Below are positions 1 to 8,017 of a DNA stretch of 21,705 nt, piece by piece; position 1 is the stretch's first letter; the number at the start of each line of letters is the position of its first letter. The DNA is from Syntrophaceae bacterium UBA7520 (GTDB lineage: Bacteria; Desulfobacterota; Syntrophia; Syntrophales; Smithellaceae), in assembly GCA_002478265.1 (NCBI GenBank), contig DLNC01000014.1, forward strand, positions 9,032 to 30,736, given 5' to 3'. Under the pieces are notes generated by a model. That model searched no databases. It was not told the DNA's origin and saw only the letters and a list, made by a program, of their open reading frames with translations. The translations under genes were made by a program, and so were the position numbers.

Positions 1-1080
1 GGCTGGTCGAATTATAACGTGATGGGGATTTTTAACTATACGGATAATTTCGCCGCGGCCAATAATGATAACACCCTGCAAAAATATCCGGAGATTATTC
101 TCACCGGAATCAAACAGCCTCTTCTGTCTACGCCTGTTTATTATGAGCTGACCGGCACTTATGATTATTTATACCGGGGCGCGGGACAGAAAGGACATTT
201 GTTTGATTTCAGTCCCGCCGTTTCTCTGCCGATTGATGTAGGCGGTTTTATGAAAATCACGCCACAGTTCGCCATCAAGGATACAGCTTGGATCCGCGAT
301 GACGATGAAGTTATTGCGGGCGATGAAAAAAGAAGCGGCAATCGCCTTACCTATACCGCTTCCGTAACCGCCAGTTCGCAGATCTCGCGTATATTTGACT
401 TCAATATGTTTAACTGGGAAAAAGTACGGCATGAAATCAAACCGGAAATATCCTACGTTTATACGCCGAATGTCGATCAGGATGAAATTCCGGATTATCT
501 GCTGCCCGTGGAAGAGCAAAACGCGGTTATCTGGGCGCTGACCAATACCCTCACGGCCAGAGTCAAGGAAAAAGACGCGGTCAGTTATCTGGAATTTTTA
601 AGGTTGAAGTTATATCAGACTTACGACATCAATGAAGCGTACAGGGATAAAGACGCTTTATCCGCTCCGCGTCGTCCTTTTTCCGATATCGGTATTGAGC
701 TTGATTTCAATCCTCATAAGTATGTTTCTTTCCGGGCGCGTAATAAATACAATACTTACAGCGGCTGGCAACAAATGAATTACGATCTGCGTCTTAGAGA
801 CTGGCGCGGCGACATGCTTTCCTTTGGCTACCGGTATACGGTCGATGAAATTGAAGAGTTCAATTTGAACATCAAGGCAATGATTACCAGTAATATCGCG
901 GCGACTTATGAACTGAGGCGAGATGAACGCAATTCGCGAACCGTGGAAAGCACAGTCGGGATTATCTATTACAGTCAGTGCTGGGGAGTGGGGATTGATT
1001 TCTCCGAAACTGACGGCGACACCCGAGTTATGCTCAAATTATCGCTGTTTGGCCTAAGCAATATGCCTTGGCGCGAATAA
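1..1080 (+). CDS. lptD: LPS-assembly protein LptD, C-terminal part (5' end outside window)
   Basis: The reading frame is open from base 1 and encodes 359 residues up to a TAA at 1078-1080. A GTG at 19 and an ATG at 22 lie inside the frame and are not real starts, because the same frame continues upstream through the window edge. The sequence has the alternating aromatic/polar beta-strand pattern of an outer-membrane barrel, and its end resembles LptD C-termini: a YSQCWGVGIDF segment with the late conserved cysteine, then strands closing in LSLFGLSNMPWRE. LptD, with the lipoprotein LptE, forms the outer-membrane translocon that places lipopolysaccharide on the cell surface. The N-terminal OstA-like domain is not in the window. 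The gene is intact at its 3' end. The next gene starts 251 bases later and looks functionally unrelated. An alternative reading as a generic barrel protein is less likely. Confidence 0.85.
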   Translation, partial: GWSNYNVMGIFNYTDNFAAANNDNTLQKYPEIILTGIKQPLLSTPVYYELTGTYDYLYRGAGQKGHLFDFSPAVSLPIDVGGFMKITPQFAIKDTAWIRDDDEVIAGDEKRSGNRLTYTASVTASSQISRIFDFNMFNWEKVRHEIKPEISYVYTPNVDQDEIPDYLLPVEEQNAVIWALTNTLTARVKEKDAVSYLEFLRLKLYQTYDINEAYRDKDALSAPRRPFSDIGIELDFNPHKYVSFRARNKYNTYSGWQQMNYDLRLRDWRGDMLSFGYRYTVDEIEEFNLNIKAMITSNIAATYELRRDERNSRTVESTVGIIYYSQCWGVGIDFSETDGDTRVMLKLSLFGLSNMPWRE

Positions 1081-1331
1081 ACCTATAAGTTGTTGTTGAT
1101 AGAAGAATTCTCGTCTTTTAGCATTTAAAAGGTTGCAAAATCGTCACCGGCGGTAATTTTTCTTCGTTGAAAAAACTCAATATTTTTCTTGACAGAAAAA
1201 ATTATCTTTACTAATCAAAAAATTATAAGCAGCAGGTTCACCATAAAGTAATTTTTGCCGTTGCCACGGCTAAAATAACCAAACAAGCTTCACCTTAAAT
1301 AAATTACAAAAATCATTACTGGAGGTGCTCT
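1081..1331 (+). promoter_or_regulatory. AT-rich intergenic region with promoter for the exported-protein trio
   Basis: This 251-base gap between lptD and the propeller gene contains no ORF. A sigma70-like promoter can be read as TTGACA at 1189-1194, a 17-base spacer and TAATCA at 1212-1217. The -35 is a perfect consensus and the -10 is weak. This predicts a leader of roughly 110 bases. A strong ribosome binding site, GGAGGT at 1321-1326, sits five bases before the ATG at 1332. A short imperfect hairpin around 1139-1165 (CACC/CGGT core followed by AATTTTTC) might weakly terminate lptD transcripts, but I would not call it a terminator on its own. Confidence 0.5.
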
Positions 1332-3932
1332 ATGCCTTGGCGTGGTAGTGTTTTGTCCCGCAGCTGCCTTTCGCGCAGTATTTTATTAATATTTGTTTTT
1401 ACGTGTGTTTTTCTTTTTCAGACAGGAGTTTATTCAGATATTGAAGATAATGTTGATGTTAGCCTGGAAAATGACCCGCGCATGCTGGCGGTAAATCCTG
1501 TAACCAACAGGGCGGTGGTGACGCACTGGCATTCACATAGCGTATCCGTTGTTGATTTAAATACCGAGAAAGCCATCGCTAAATTATGCGTGGGCAAATT
1601 GCCCAAAGGCGTGGCGATAGACACGGAAAGCAACACCGCCGTAGTAGCCAATCAGGCGGGTCGTTCCTTGACGCTGATTAATTTGAATACAAATAGGGTT
1701 GCGGCAACCATTGATTTGGATAAAATTCCCAGCAATATCGCGATAAATTCTCAGACGCATATCGCCGCCGTCACCAGCGCCATTGATCAGCATGTATTTT
1801 TTATAGATTTAACAACAAAAAAGATTATCGCCAAGACGCGCGTCGGCATGAACGCCGGCGACGTGGCGATTGATCCCATCCGCAATCAGGCGTTTGTCCT
1901 AAACAAAATCAGAAAAGATATCAATATTATTAACCTGAATGGTTATAATGTAATCGACACGATTTCCCTGGAAAAAAGGCCACAGGCCATTGATGTAAAC
2001 CCGGAAACAAATACTCTTATTGTGACCAGTTACCGAGATCATGTGGTTACCGTTATAGATTTATTAACCAAACGAAGCGAGATTATACCTGTGGCCAGAT
2101 ATCCCCTGGATGTCGCTTTTAATACTATCGATAATCGCGCGGTAGTTTTGTGCGACAAGGACAGGAACCTTCTTCTTTTAGACCTCGACACCAATAAGAT
2201 TATAAAAACATATAAGTTAAACCGTCACCCAAAAAGCGTGGCGGTCAACAGCATCCGCAATACCGCTATTGTAGCGGATGACGAAAAAGACAGTTTAACG
2301 ATCATTCCTTTGCCGCTTTCGCCGACATTGCCGAAGATTAAAATAACCTCTCCACAAGACGGCGAGCAACTTTCCTCATCCAATGTTGTTGTCTCCGGCA
2401 CGGTGGAAAACAGCGAAAAAGTTATGGTAAACGATGTTTCCGCCGAAATTAACGACAATACACTTGCGGCAACAATCACCCTCAAGGAAGGTAAAAACAC
2501 TATTGCTGCCACCGCCACGGATAAATACGGCCGCACGGCCTGTGACAATATAACGGTAAAGGTTACGCTGCCGAAGAAAGGAACAATAACCGGCACGGTT
2601 GCCAACGCGCTAAGCGGTGTATTGCTTCCCGCGGCGATTATCACCATTACAGATGCAGCGGGTGAGACACAGACCATAACCACAATTGCCACGGGCACGT
2701 TCAGCACGGAGGTTGCCGAAGGCTCTTATACGATGACGGTTATCAAGCCCTGGTATTTGCCTTATTCATTTACCGGAACAGTTGCCGCCGGAGAAACGGT
2801 TTCTCTGAGTATACCTTTAGCTCCTGGTGAACCCCAGATAAGCAATATTTCTGTTACGAATATCACGGAAAACTCGGCCAGAATAAGCTGGACAACAGAT
2901 CAATCGACCGAGGGAAGAGTTGAATACGGCACGACAACATCCTATGATTCAACCGCTTCCGATTCTTCAGAGGATACGGCTCATAGTGTAACGCTTGCCA
3001 ATTTATCACCGGCGACGACTTATCATTTTCGCGTTGTCGCTGTAGCGGATAACGGCGCAACAACTTCTTCCGCGGACGCCACGTTTAAAACACTCGGCGG
3101 GCAGATTACCATCACAATAATATCACCCGCGGACGGGGCAATTATCGCCGGAAATCGCGTCACGGTAACAGGCGCGATAACCAATCCCGCTAATGTAGAA
3201 ACGGGAGTGACGGTAAACGGCATTCCCGCGGCAGTAAGCAATAATCAGTTTGTCGTCAATGATGTGCCTCTGGAAACCGGGCAGAATACCATCACCGTTA
3301 TCGCCACGGATGTCAACGGAACTACGGCGACAAAATCAATCACGGTTAACGCAGCAGTTGCGGAAAACTTCATACAGCTATCCGCTTATCCGGAGTCCGG
3401 AGTTGCTCCCTTAGAAGTTACACTGAGAATTAACGGTACATTCAGTATTGCAAATCCGGTTATTTCCTCAAGTGGTCCGGGCGCCGTGGAGCAACTGGAA
3501 AGTGAAACCCAGGAACAATATCGCTACACAATCACCACTGCGGGACTATACACCTTCACCGCTACGGTTACCGGCCCCGACGGCATTAGTTATACGGATT
3601 CGATAGGCATAACAGTTCTGCCTATTGCGCAAATTGATACACTCCTCAGAGCTAAGTGGGCGGCATTTTCAGAGGCATTGAATGATAAAGATATAGTTAC
3701 TGCTTTGAACATGATGACTCCGCGAAGCAGAGAACGCTATCAAGTGATGTTTGATTTACTCAGAGATCAATTGCCGGCGATCATGGCTACGCATGCAGGG
3801 CTTGTTTTGCAATCAATCACAGATGGCAGGGCATATTATGAGCTTAACACCATAGAAAACGGTATAGCGTATTCTTATAGGTTGTCTTTTGTGAATGATG
3901 TTAATGGACTGTGGTTAATACGTGAATTCTAA
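1332..3932 (+). CDS. Exported seven-blade YVTN beta-propeller protein with Ig/FnIII-like modules
   Basis: The protein has 866 residues. A signal peptide or N-terminal anchor spans about 1-35 (LLIFVFTCVFLF core). Seven propeller blades of about 42 residues follow (about 45-327), each with a repeat such as DPRMLAVNP, PKGVAID, PSNIAIN, GDVAIDP, PQAIDVNP, PLDVAFN and PKSVAVN, typical of YVTN/NHL-type propellers. Next come an Ig-like module (about 335-413), a carboxypeptidase-regulatory-like module (415-496), a fibronectin type III domain (500-588, with the SARISWTTD and TTYHFRVVA signatures), a second Ig-like module (590-674) and a PKD-like module (678-765). The last 100 residues form a separate mixed alpha/beta domain resembling NTF2-like folds. 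The likely role is surface or extracellular binding; no catalytic motif is visible. The stop at 3930-3932 overlaps the Shine-Dalgarno of the next gene, which supports a shared transcript. Domain calls come from reading the sequence and the exact function is unknown. Confidence 0.8.
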   Translation: MPWRGSVLSRSCLSRSILLIFVFTCVFLFQTGVYSDIEDNVDVSLENDPRMLAVNPVTNRAVVTHWHSHSVSVVDLNTEKAIAKLCVGKLPKGVAIDTESNTAVVANQAGRSLTLINLNTNRVAATIDLDKIPSNIAINSQTHIAAVTSAIDQHVFFIDLTTKKIIAKTRVGMNAGDVAIDPIRNQAFVLNKIRKDINIINLNGYNVIDTISLEKRPQAIDVNPETNTLIVTSYRDHVVTVIDLLTKRSEIIPVARYPLDVAFNTIDNRAVVLCDKDRNLLLLDLDTNKIIKTYKLNRHPKSVAVNSIRNTAIVADDEKDSLTIIPLPLSPTLPKIKITSPQDGEQLSSSNVVVSGTVENSEKVMVNDVSAEINDNTLAATITLKEGKNTIAATATDKYGRTACDNITVKVTLPKKGTITGTVANALSGVLLPAAIITITDAAGETQTITTIATGTFSTEVAEGSYTMTVIKPWYLPYSFTGTVAAGETVSLSIPLAPGEPQISNISVTNITENSARISWTTDQSTEGRVEYGTTTSYDSTASDSSEDTAHSVTLANLSPATTYHFRVVAVADNGATTSSADATFKTLGGQITITIISPADGAIIAGNRVTVTGAITNPANVETGVTVNGIPAAVSNNQFVVNDVPLETGQNTITVIATDVNGTTATKSITVNAAVAENFIQLSAYPESGVAPLEVTLRINGTFSIANPVISSSGPGAVEQLESETQEQYRYTITTAGLYTFTATVTGPDGISYTDSIGITVLPIAQIDTLLRAKWAAFSEALNDKDIVTALNMMTPRSRERYQVMFDLLRDQLPAIMATHAGLVLQSITDGRAYYELNTIENGIAYSYRLSFVNDVNGLWLIREF

Positions 3933-3945
3933 AGGAGGTAGCGAT

Positions 3946-4551
3946 ATGAAAATAAAAACATTCGTAGCCCTAATAATTTCTATCCTTATATTGATCGCTG
4001 TTCAACCAGCTTTCGCGTGGTTAGTATATGTCAAGCCTGAGTTTAGGGGCAAAGTGATTGACGCGGAAACCAAGCAAGCCATTGAGGGGGTTGTAGTGGT
4101 AGTTCTATACGAAAAATGGGAATTTGGCGGGCCCGGTGGCGGCAATACCTTGCCCATGGACGCAAAGGAAACCCTGACGGATAAAGAAGGGGAATTTTAT
4201 TTTCCTGCCTATAAAACCATGATTGGACCGTTGTCGAGAGTATCCGATGTTTCATTCATTATTTTCAAGCCCGGTTATATGTCGGTAACAAGAATTGATG
4301 GGATAGAGATACCAGAAGAAAATTATTTCACTGTTGAGAAGGACATGGTGGGTAAGGCAGGAGAAATCAAATACGTTGACCGTTGGGAGCGATGGTTTTC
4401 ATACAAAGGCCCGCTAGGGATTGTGGAGATGAAGAAAGGTGAAAGAGATCCTGTGATGCCACCTGATTATCGTTCTAGCAAGTTGCCACTTTTATTCAAA
4501 GCTTTAAACGAAGATAGAAGAAACAGAGGATATAAGGGGGAGCTAAAATGA
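3946..4551 (+). CDS. Small exported protein with carboxypeptidase-regulatory-like domain
   Basis: I chose the ATG at 3946 because AAAGGAGG at 3931-3938 lies eight bases upstream and a clean signal peptide starts there. An in-frame start at 3922 would add eight residues without a ribosome site. The product has 201 residues. Residues 1-24 are a signal peptide with probable cleavage after AFA. Residues about 33-120 read like a carboxypeptidase-regulatory/CnaB-type beta-sandwich: FRGKVIDAETKQAIEGVVV, then TLTDKEGEFYFPAY, then FIIFKPGYMSV. A glycine-rich loop (GGPGGG) lies at 61-66. The C-terminal 80 residues are charged and not recognised. The same fold occurs inside the upstream propeller protein, so the two may share a ligand or assembly. 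Its 3' end overlaps the next ORF by four bases (ATGA), implying coupled translation. No enzymatic function can be assigned. Confidence 0.78.
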   Translation: MKIKTFVALIISILILIAVQPAFAWLVYVKPEFRGKVIDAETKQAIEGVVVVVLYEKWEFGGPGGGNTLPMDAKETLTDKEGEFYFPAYKTMIGPLSRVSDVSFIIFKPGYMSVTRIDGIEIPEENYFTVEKDMVGKAGEIKYVDRWERWFSYKGPLGIVEMKKGERDPVMPPDYRSSKLPLLFKALNEDRRNRGYKGELK

Positions 4552-6686
4552 AATCAAATAGAATTATGAAAATTTTTAAGTCGTTCAGTTTTTTAATTAT
4601 ATTAAATTTTATTTTGCTTCTTTACGCTTTTGCGCTCGAAGTTGAAACGCATCAAGCAATAAATAGTCATATTGTAGGTGAAAATTCGGCTATTTACGGA
4701 ATTTATCTTGATAATTATTTGAAGAATAATCTCGGTATGAGAGATGGTGTTAAGACTCTATTCGATTCAAAAATGGCAAAAGAATGGATTTCTGACGGAG
4801 GAATATTTGAGGATAAACCATCCGGATGCGTTCCGTTCTGGCGTTCACGCAATCATTTCCACAATCCGAAAGACAAAAGTGGATTTTCTGGCTGGTGGGA
4901 TACGGGAATTTTCAAATGTATGTCAGTGGTTGATTGGATCAATCAGCCGGTAAATATGCAAGTCTGTGGCAATTATTCCTGGCACGATGTTCGGTATTAC
5001 TACTACTGTGCTTTGTGGTCAGATAGCAAAGCAGATTCAGAAAAATATTTTGCCCAAACATTCAGGGGTCTAGGGCAAATGATGCATCTGGTTCAGGACA
5101 TGTCCGTTCCGGAGCACACACGCAACGATGGGCATTATTTCTTTTACGATTATGAAGTTTGGGCCAAAGGTTTGAAAATTAGTAATTATTCTGCGCAAAC
5201 ATTTGCGCCCAGTGAGGCGTTTCCATTATCTGTTAATAACCTTTTTGATACAAATCGATATAGTGGAATGAATCCTGAAGTAACAACGCAACCGGCGATA
5301 GGTTTAGCAGAATATAGCAATGCCAATTTCCTCAGCCCCGATAACATTTTTAAAGTATTTATCTATCCTAGCTACGGAAGTGCGGAGACAAACATTGATA
5401 AATCAACCGATAAAAACATTTTATATTTGAAAAAAACAGGCAATGGGGAAAATATTGAATATCTTGCGCGTGCGAATAATTTCTATAATTATCTTCCTGG
5501 TGATTATAAAAAACTTGCTTTGACGCTTAATGATCCGAAAGTTTACGAAAATTATGCGGCAAAACTTATTCCCCGCGCTATCGGCTATTCTTCACAGGTT
5601 TTGAGTTACTTTTTCCGTGGGGAAATCGAAGCGAAATTGCTGCCGGTTTTCGACGCTGAAAAACTAAAATCTGTCCACATCAAAGTTCGCAATATAACCC
5701 CGTCAAAAGAAAGAATGGGCGGGCAGGACAGCGTGTTTATGCTGGCTTACCGGTACACTCCGCGCGGCGCGCCCGAAGATGGTTCCGGGGATATCTATGG
5801 CAAAGTGCCTTACAGTTATCTTTTGTTTGATGAACTTATGTATGGAAAAGACGATAGCGGCAATGATCTGGAGGGAGATGCTTATGAAGCTGAAATATAT
5901 CTTTACCCGTTTCCGCTGGAAATACCTATCGTTGAATACCAGCACGTTAAATTCATGTTGATCTACAGGGGTAATTTAGGAGAGGAAATGGCAAGCATTG
6001 CAAACAATGAAAGTGGCGGCATTATCGGCAAATTCGGGGCGGCCAAGCCGCTTGGCTTTCATGAAGAATGGAATACATCACCTAATGGGGATTACCACTG
6101 GTTCCAAATGGAATCGACTGTGTTTGGAAGTAATTATTGCCCCGAGCATAATGCTGAACATGGACTTGCTCAAAATGAAATAACAGAGGGAAAGCTAGTT
6201 AAAACTAATATACGTTATCAGACTGATTGCAATATTGCAGGTCATTTTAATTATTCATTTATCGGCGTTGATAATCTATCCGGCGAAACTTACGCCAATA
6301 ATATATTCCCAATACCTGTTACTAAAAATACATACATCGAATTTAAAATAGATGAAATGTCCATATCTCAAAAGGGTAATTTTATAAATTATCAAGGAAT
6401 GGTGTTCAGCTTTAATAACGGATACAAACTGCAATTATCCTTAGACGGTCAGTTTTGGTATGATTACAATGCAGGGTATTTTACTTTTGACAAGGGAGAA
6501 GTCATAGTAGATAATATACATAATATGTTTAAGCAGCTAAATAAGCCTGTTCCAACAAACTTCGCGCTAAATAGTATTTATTTCGTTCAGCAAATAGGGC
6601 ATGGTATGCCGTTACAGGTTGAGCAAAGAATGGTTGTCGATTTTGTCCGCATAGTGGAAATGGGGCCAATGTCTCCAACGGAATAG
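4548..6686 (+). CDS. Exported zinc-dependent phospholipase C / P1-nuclease-like protein
   Basis: The protein has 712 residues, with a signal peptide at about 1-29 (hydrophobic core ILNFILLLYAFA). The N-terminal third carries a metal-site pattern of the zinc-dependent phospholipase C and S1/P1 nuclease fold: an early ETHQAIN (His35), GGIFEDKP then NHFHNP (His103, His105), WHD (His146), and the core MMHLVQDMSVPEHTRND. In the core, His180, Asp184 and His190 keep the H-x3-D-x5-H spacing of that family, followed by His196 and Glu203. Family members bind three zinc ions and hydrolyse phosphodiesters of lipids or nucleic acids. Residues from about 360 to 712 are a beta-rich region I do not recognise, so this is much longer than classical phospholipase C (about 250-280 residues). 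Translation is coupled to the preceding gene by ATGA, with GGGGGAGC just upstream of the start. The stretch looks more AT-rich than the ribosomal and tol genes, which suggests acquisition. Enzyme activity is inference. Confidence 0.7.
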   Translation: MKSNRIMKIFKSFSFLIILNFILLLYAFALEVETHQAINSHIVGENSAIYGIYLDNYLKNNLGMRDGVKTLFDSKMAKEWISDGGIFEDKPSGCVPFWRSRNHFHNPKDKSGFSGWWDTGIFKCMSVVDWINQPVNMQVCGNYSWHDVRYYYYCALWSDSKADSEKYFAQTFRGLGQMMHLVQDMSVPEHTRNDGHYFFYDYEVWAKGLKISNYSAQTFAPSEAFPLSVNNLFDTNRYSGMNPEVTTQPAIGLAEYSNANFLSPDNIFKVFIYPSYGSAETNIDKSTDKNILYLKKTGNGENIEYLARANNFYNYLPGDYKKLALTLNDPKVYENYAAKLIPRAIGYSSQVLSYFFRGEIEAKLLPVFDAEKLKSVHIKVRNITPSKERMGGQDSVFMLAYRYTPRGAPEDGSGDIYGKVPYSYLLFDELMYGKDDSGNDLEGDAYEAEIYLYPFPLEIPIVEYQHVKFMLIYRGNLGEEMASIANNESGGIIGKFGAAKPLGFHEEWNTSPNGDYHWFQMESTVFGSNYCPEHNAEHGLAQNEITEGKLVKTNIRYQTDCNIAGHFNYSFIGVDNLSGETYANNIFPIPVTKNTYIEFKIDEMSISQKGNFINYQGMVFSFNNGYKLQLSLDGQFWYDYNAGYFTFDKGEVIVDNIHNMFKQLNKPVPTNFALNSIYFVQQIGHGMPLQVEQRMVVDFVRIVEMGPMSPTE

Positions 6687-6753
6687 CAGGGAAGGGGAAT
6701 GAGGCACGAGAAGGGAATGCTTTTTGGCTGTTTTTGAATAGCAGGAAGTGTAC

Positions 6754-6792
6754 TGCACCCCTGTGGTTAGACAGATTGGGTTAGAGCAGTCG
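6754..6792 (+). repeat. IS left terminal inverted repeat (orfB side)
   Basis: It starts TGCACCCCTG and pairs with the reverse complement of 7979-8017 at 28 of 39 positions. The stop of orfB (6767-6769) lies inside it, as is common in IS3 elements. Confidence 0.8.
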
Positions 6793-7593
6793 GACAGGTT
6801 TTTTGGTTTTTAAAAAACATTTCTTCAAATTCCACCGGTGGTCTGTATCCGAGAGAGGAATGCAGACGTTTGCGGTTATACACTTCTTGGATGAAAAAAG
6901 GAAGTCGACTTTGAACATCTTCAAAAGTTCGATATTCGCAGAAATAGACTTCCTCGACTTTGACCGTTTTAAAAAAGCTTTCAGCAGCGGCATTGTCATA
7001 GGGATTTCCCTTGCCCGACATGCTGATCAGAAAGCCGTAATATAGGATCGTTTCCACATAAACGTGAGCGGCATATTGGACGCTTCGATCCGAATGATGA
7101 ATAACGTTCTTGGGCGACTGCCGATTATTGATGGCCATCGTCAGGGCGGAAAGGCACAAGGCGGTATCGATGTGGCGTGAAATAGCTAGCCGATGGCTCT
7201 TCTGGCAAATAAATCCAGAATGATGGCCAGATAGACGAAAGCGTTTCTGATGCCGATATAAGTGATATCCGCCGCCCAGACTTGATTGGGGCCTGTTGCG
7301 ATAAGATTCTTGATAAGATTAGGATAAATCCGATGACCGTGGTTGCTATCCGTCGTTTTTATCCAACGGCGTTTGGTTTTTCGAAGAAGTCCCCGTTGAC
7401 GCATGATACGTAATATTTTCTTGTGGTTAACCGGCATATTCTGCCGGTGCAATGCGCGGGTGACACGGCGGTATCCATAGCCGGGAAACTCTTCGATGAT
7501 GGCCTCAATCCGGGCGATGAGTTCCTGATCATCTCCTTTATTGCTCTTTGATTGATGATAATATGTGCTACGGGGCAGATTCATAAGTTGCAC
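6767..7593 (-). pseudogene. IS3-family transposase OrfB, split by a frameshift near 7186
   Basis: Two - strand reading frames together make one integrase-core transposase. The upstream part (GTG at 7593, or ATG at 7584, to TAG at 7186-7188) begins MNLPRSTYYHQ, has an HTH_21-like segment with YGYRRVTRAL, and carries the first catalytic aspartate in VWAADITYI. It ends ARRAIG then stop. The downstream part continues in the other frame as LAISRHIDTALCLSALTMAI and carries the second aspartate in HHSDRSVQY and the glutamate in AAAESFFK, ending with the usual NRKRLHSSLGYRPP motif. One missing base around 7185-7189 explains the break; intact relatives typically read GWA at this spot. All three DDE residues survive but on separate frames. 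It could be translated only by recoding, so I call it a pseudogene. Confidence 0.85.
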
Positions 7594-7936
7594 CCCCTTT
7601 TCGTGCTTTCCAGGAGGTGACTGTGCTCAACAAGGAACTGTCGTTTTTCTTCGGCAGTGTCAAAAGGCCCCTCTGAACGGCTTTTTTTAAAAACTCATTC
7701 TCCATGGTTAGTTTGCCGACCAGCTGTTCCAATTGGCGGACGCGGTCTTCCAAGGCGGCCTCTTTGTTGGGTTCATTGTTAAACCGGCCATTGGCATATT
7801 GCTCTTTCCAGTGATAAAGAAGGCTTGAGGAAATCTCATAACGGCGTATGAGTTGAGCCGGCGTACTGACGCCACTGAGCAGTTCTTCGACAATCTGGCG
7901 TTTGAGGTCGATAGCAAAACTTCTTCGGCGCTTCAT
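7568..7936 (-). CDS. IS3-family transposase OrfA (helix-turn-helix protein)
   Basis: The protein has 122 residues. I chose the ATG at 7936 because the family-typical start MKRRRSFAIDLKRQIVEE begins there and GAAAGGA lies about seven bases upstream. The frame stays open to 7981, but that extension runs into the IS end. Residues 1-50 are the Tn3/IS3 HTH_8-type DNA-binding domain (AQLIRRYEISSSLLYHWKEQY). Residues about 60-88 form a leucine-zipper-like coiled coil (LEDRVRQLEQLVGKLTMENE). OrfA binds the IS ends and, fused to OrfB by ribosomal frameshifting, forms the full transposase. The run TTTTTAAAAAAAG (7681-7693, - strand) is the usual slippery site. The gene itself looks intact, although its partner orfB is not. 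Confidence 0.85.
   Translation of the reverse strand: MKRRRSFAIDLKRQIVEELLSGVSTPAQLIRRYEISSSLLYHWKEQYANGRFNNEPNKEAALEDRVRQLEQLVGKLTMENEFLKKAVQRGLLTLPKKNDSSLLSTVTSWKARKGGATYESAP
7681..7693 (-). promoter_or_regulatory. Candidate -1 ribosomal frameshift site of the IS
   Basis: The - strand reads TTTTTAAAAAAAG within the FLKKA codons of orfA. A-rich heptamers of this type at the end of the leucine zipper drive -1 frameshifting in IS3-family elements. Here the -1 frame remains open only to a TGA at 7583-7581, which overlaps the ATG of orfB (7584-7582) as ATGA. Direct OrfAB fusion by a single -1 slip would therefore not reach the orfB frame in this copy. Confidence 0.5.
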
Positions 7937-7978
7937 GGCAAGATCCTTTCTCCCGTTCCCCGGGACTTGGGTTCCTGT

Positions 7979-8017
7979 CAACTACTCTAACATATTTTGT
8001 CCAATCTGAGGGGGGCA
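7979..8017 (-). repeat. IS right terminal inverted repeat (orfA side)
   Basis: Read on the - strand it starts TGCCCCCCTC and contains GTTAGAG at the same offset as the left end. It lies about 40 bases upstream of the orfA start and would normally overlap the transposase promoter. Confidence 0.8.

Larger units (their letters stand above)
6754..8017 (-). mobile_element. IS3-family insertion sequence, degraded
   Basis: This 1264-base element has the organisation of an IS3-family insertion sequence: orfA (helix-turn-helix plus leucine zipper) followed by orfB (DDE transposase), both on the - strand. Its ends are imperfect inverted repeats starting with TG. The left end is 6754-6792 and the right end is 7979-8017, matching at 28 of 39 positions by hand alignment, with shared blocks such as GACA and GTTAGAG. 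The size fits the family. No 3-4-base target duplication is visible: the left flank ends GTAC and the right flank starts GGCC. orfB is frameshifted, so the copy is probably unable to move by itself. It sits between the exported trio and rplM, upstream of the rplM promoter. Confidence 0.9.

Noticed and set aside
1139..1165. Possible terminator after lptD
   Set aside because: The stem is short and imperfect with an interrupted T-run; not strong enough to annotate alone.
2225..2707. 160-codon - strand reading frame opposite the propeller gene
   Set aside because: It is a low-complexity Val/Ala/Ser-rich shadow of beta-strand-coding sequence, with no start signals.
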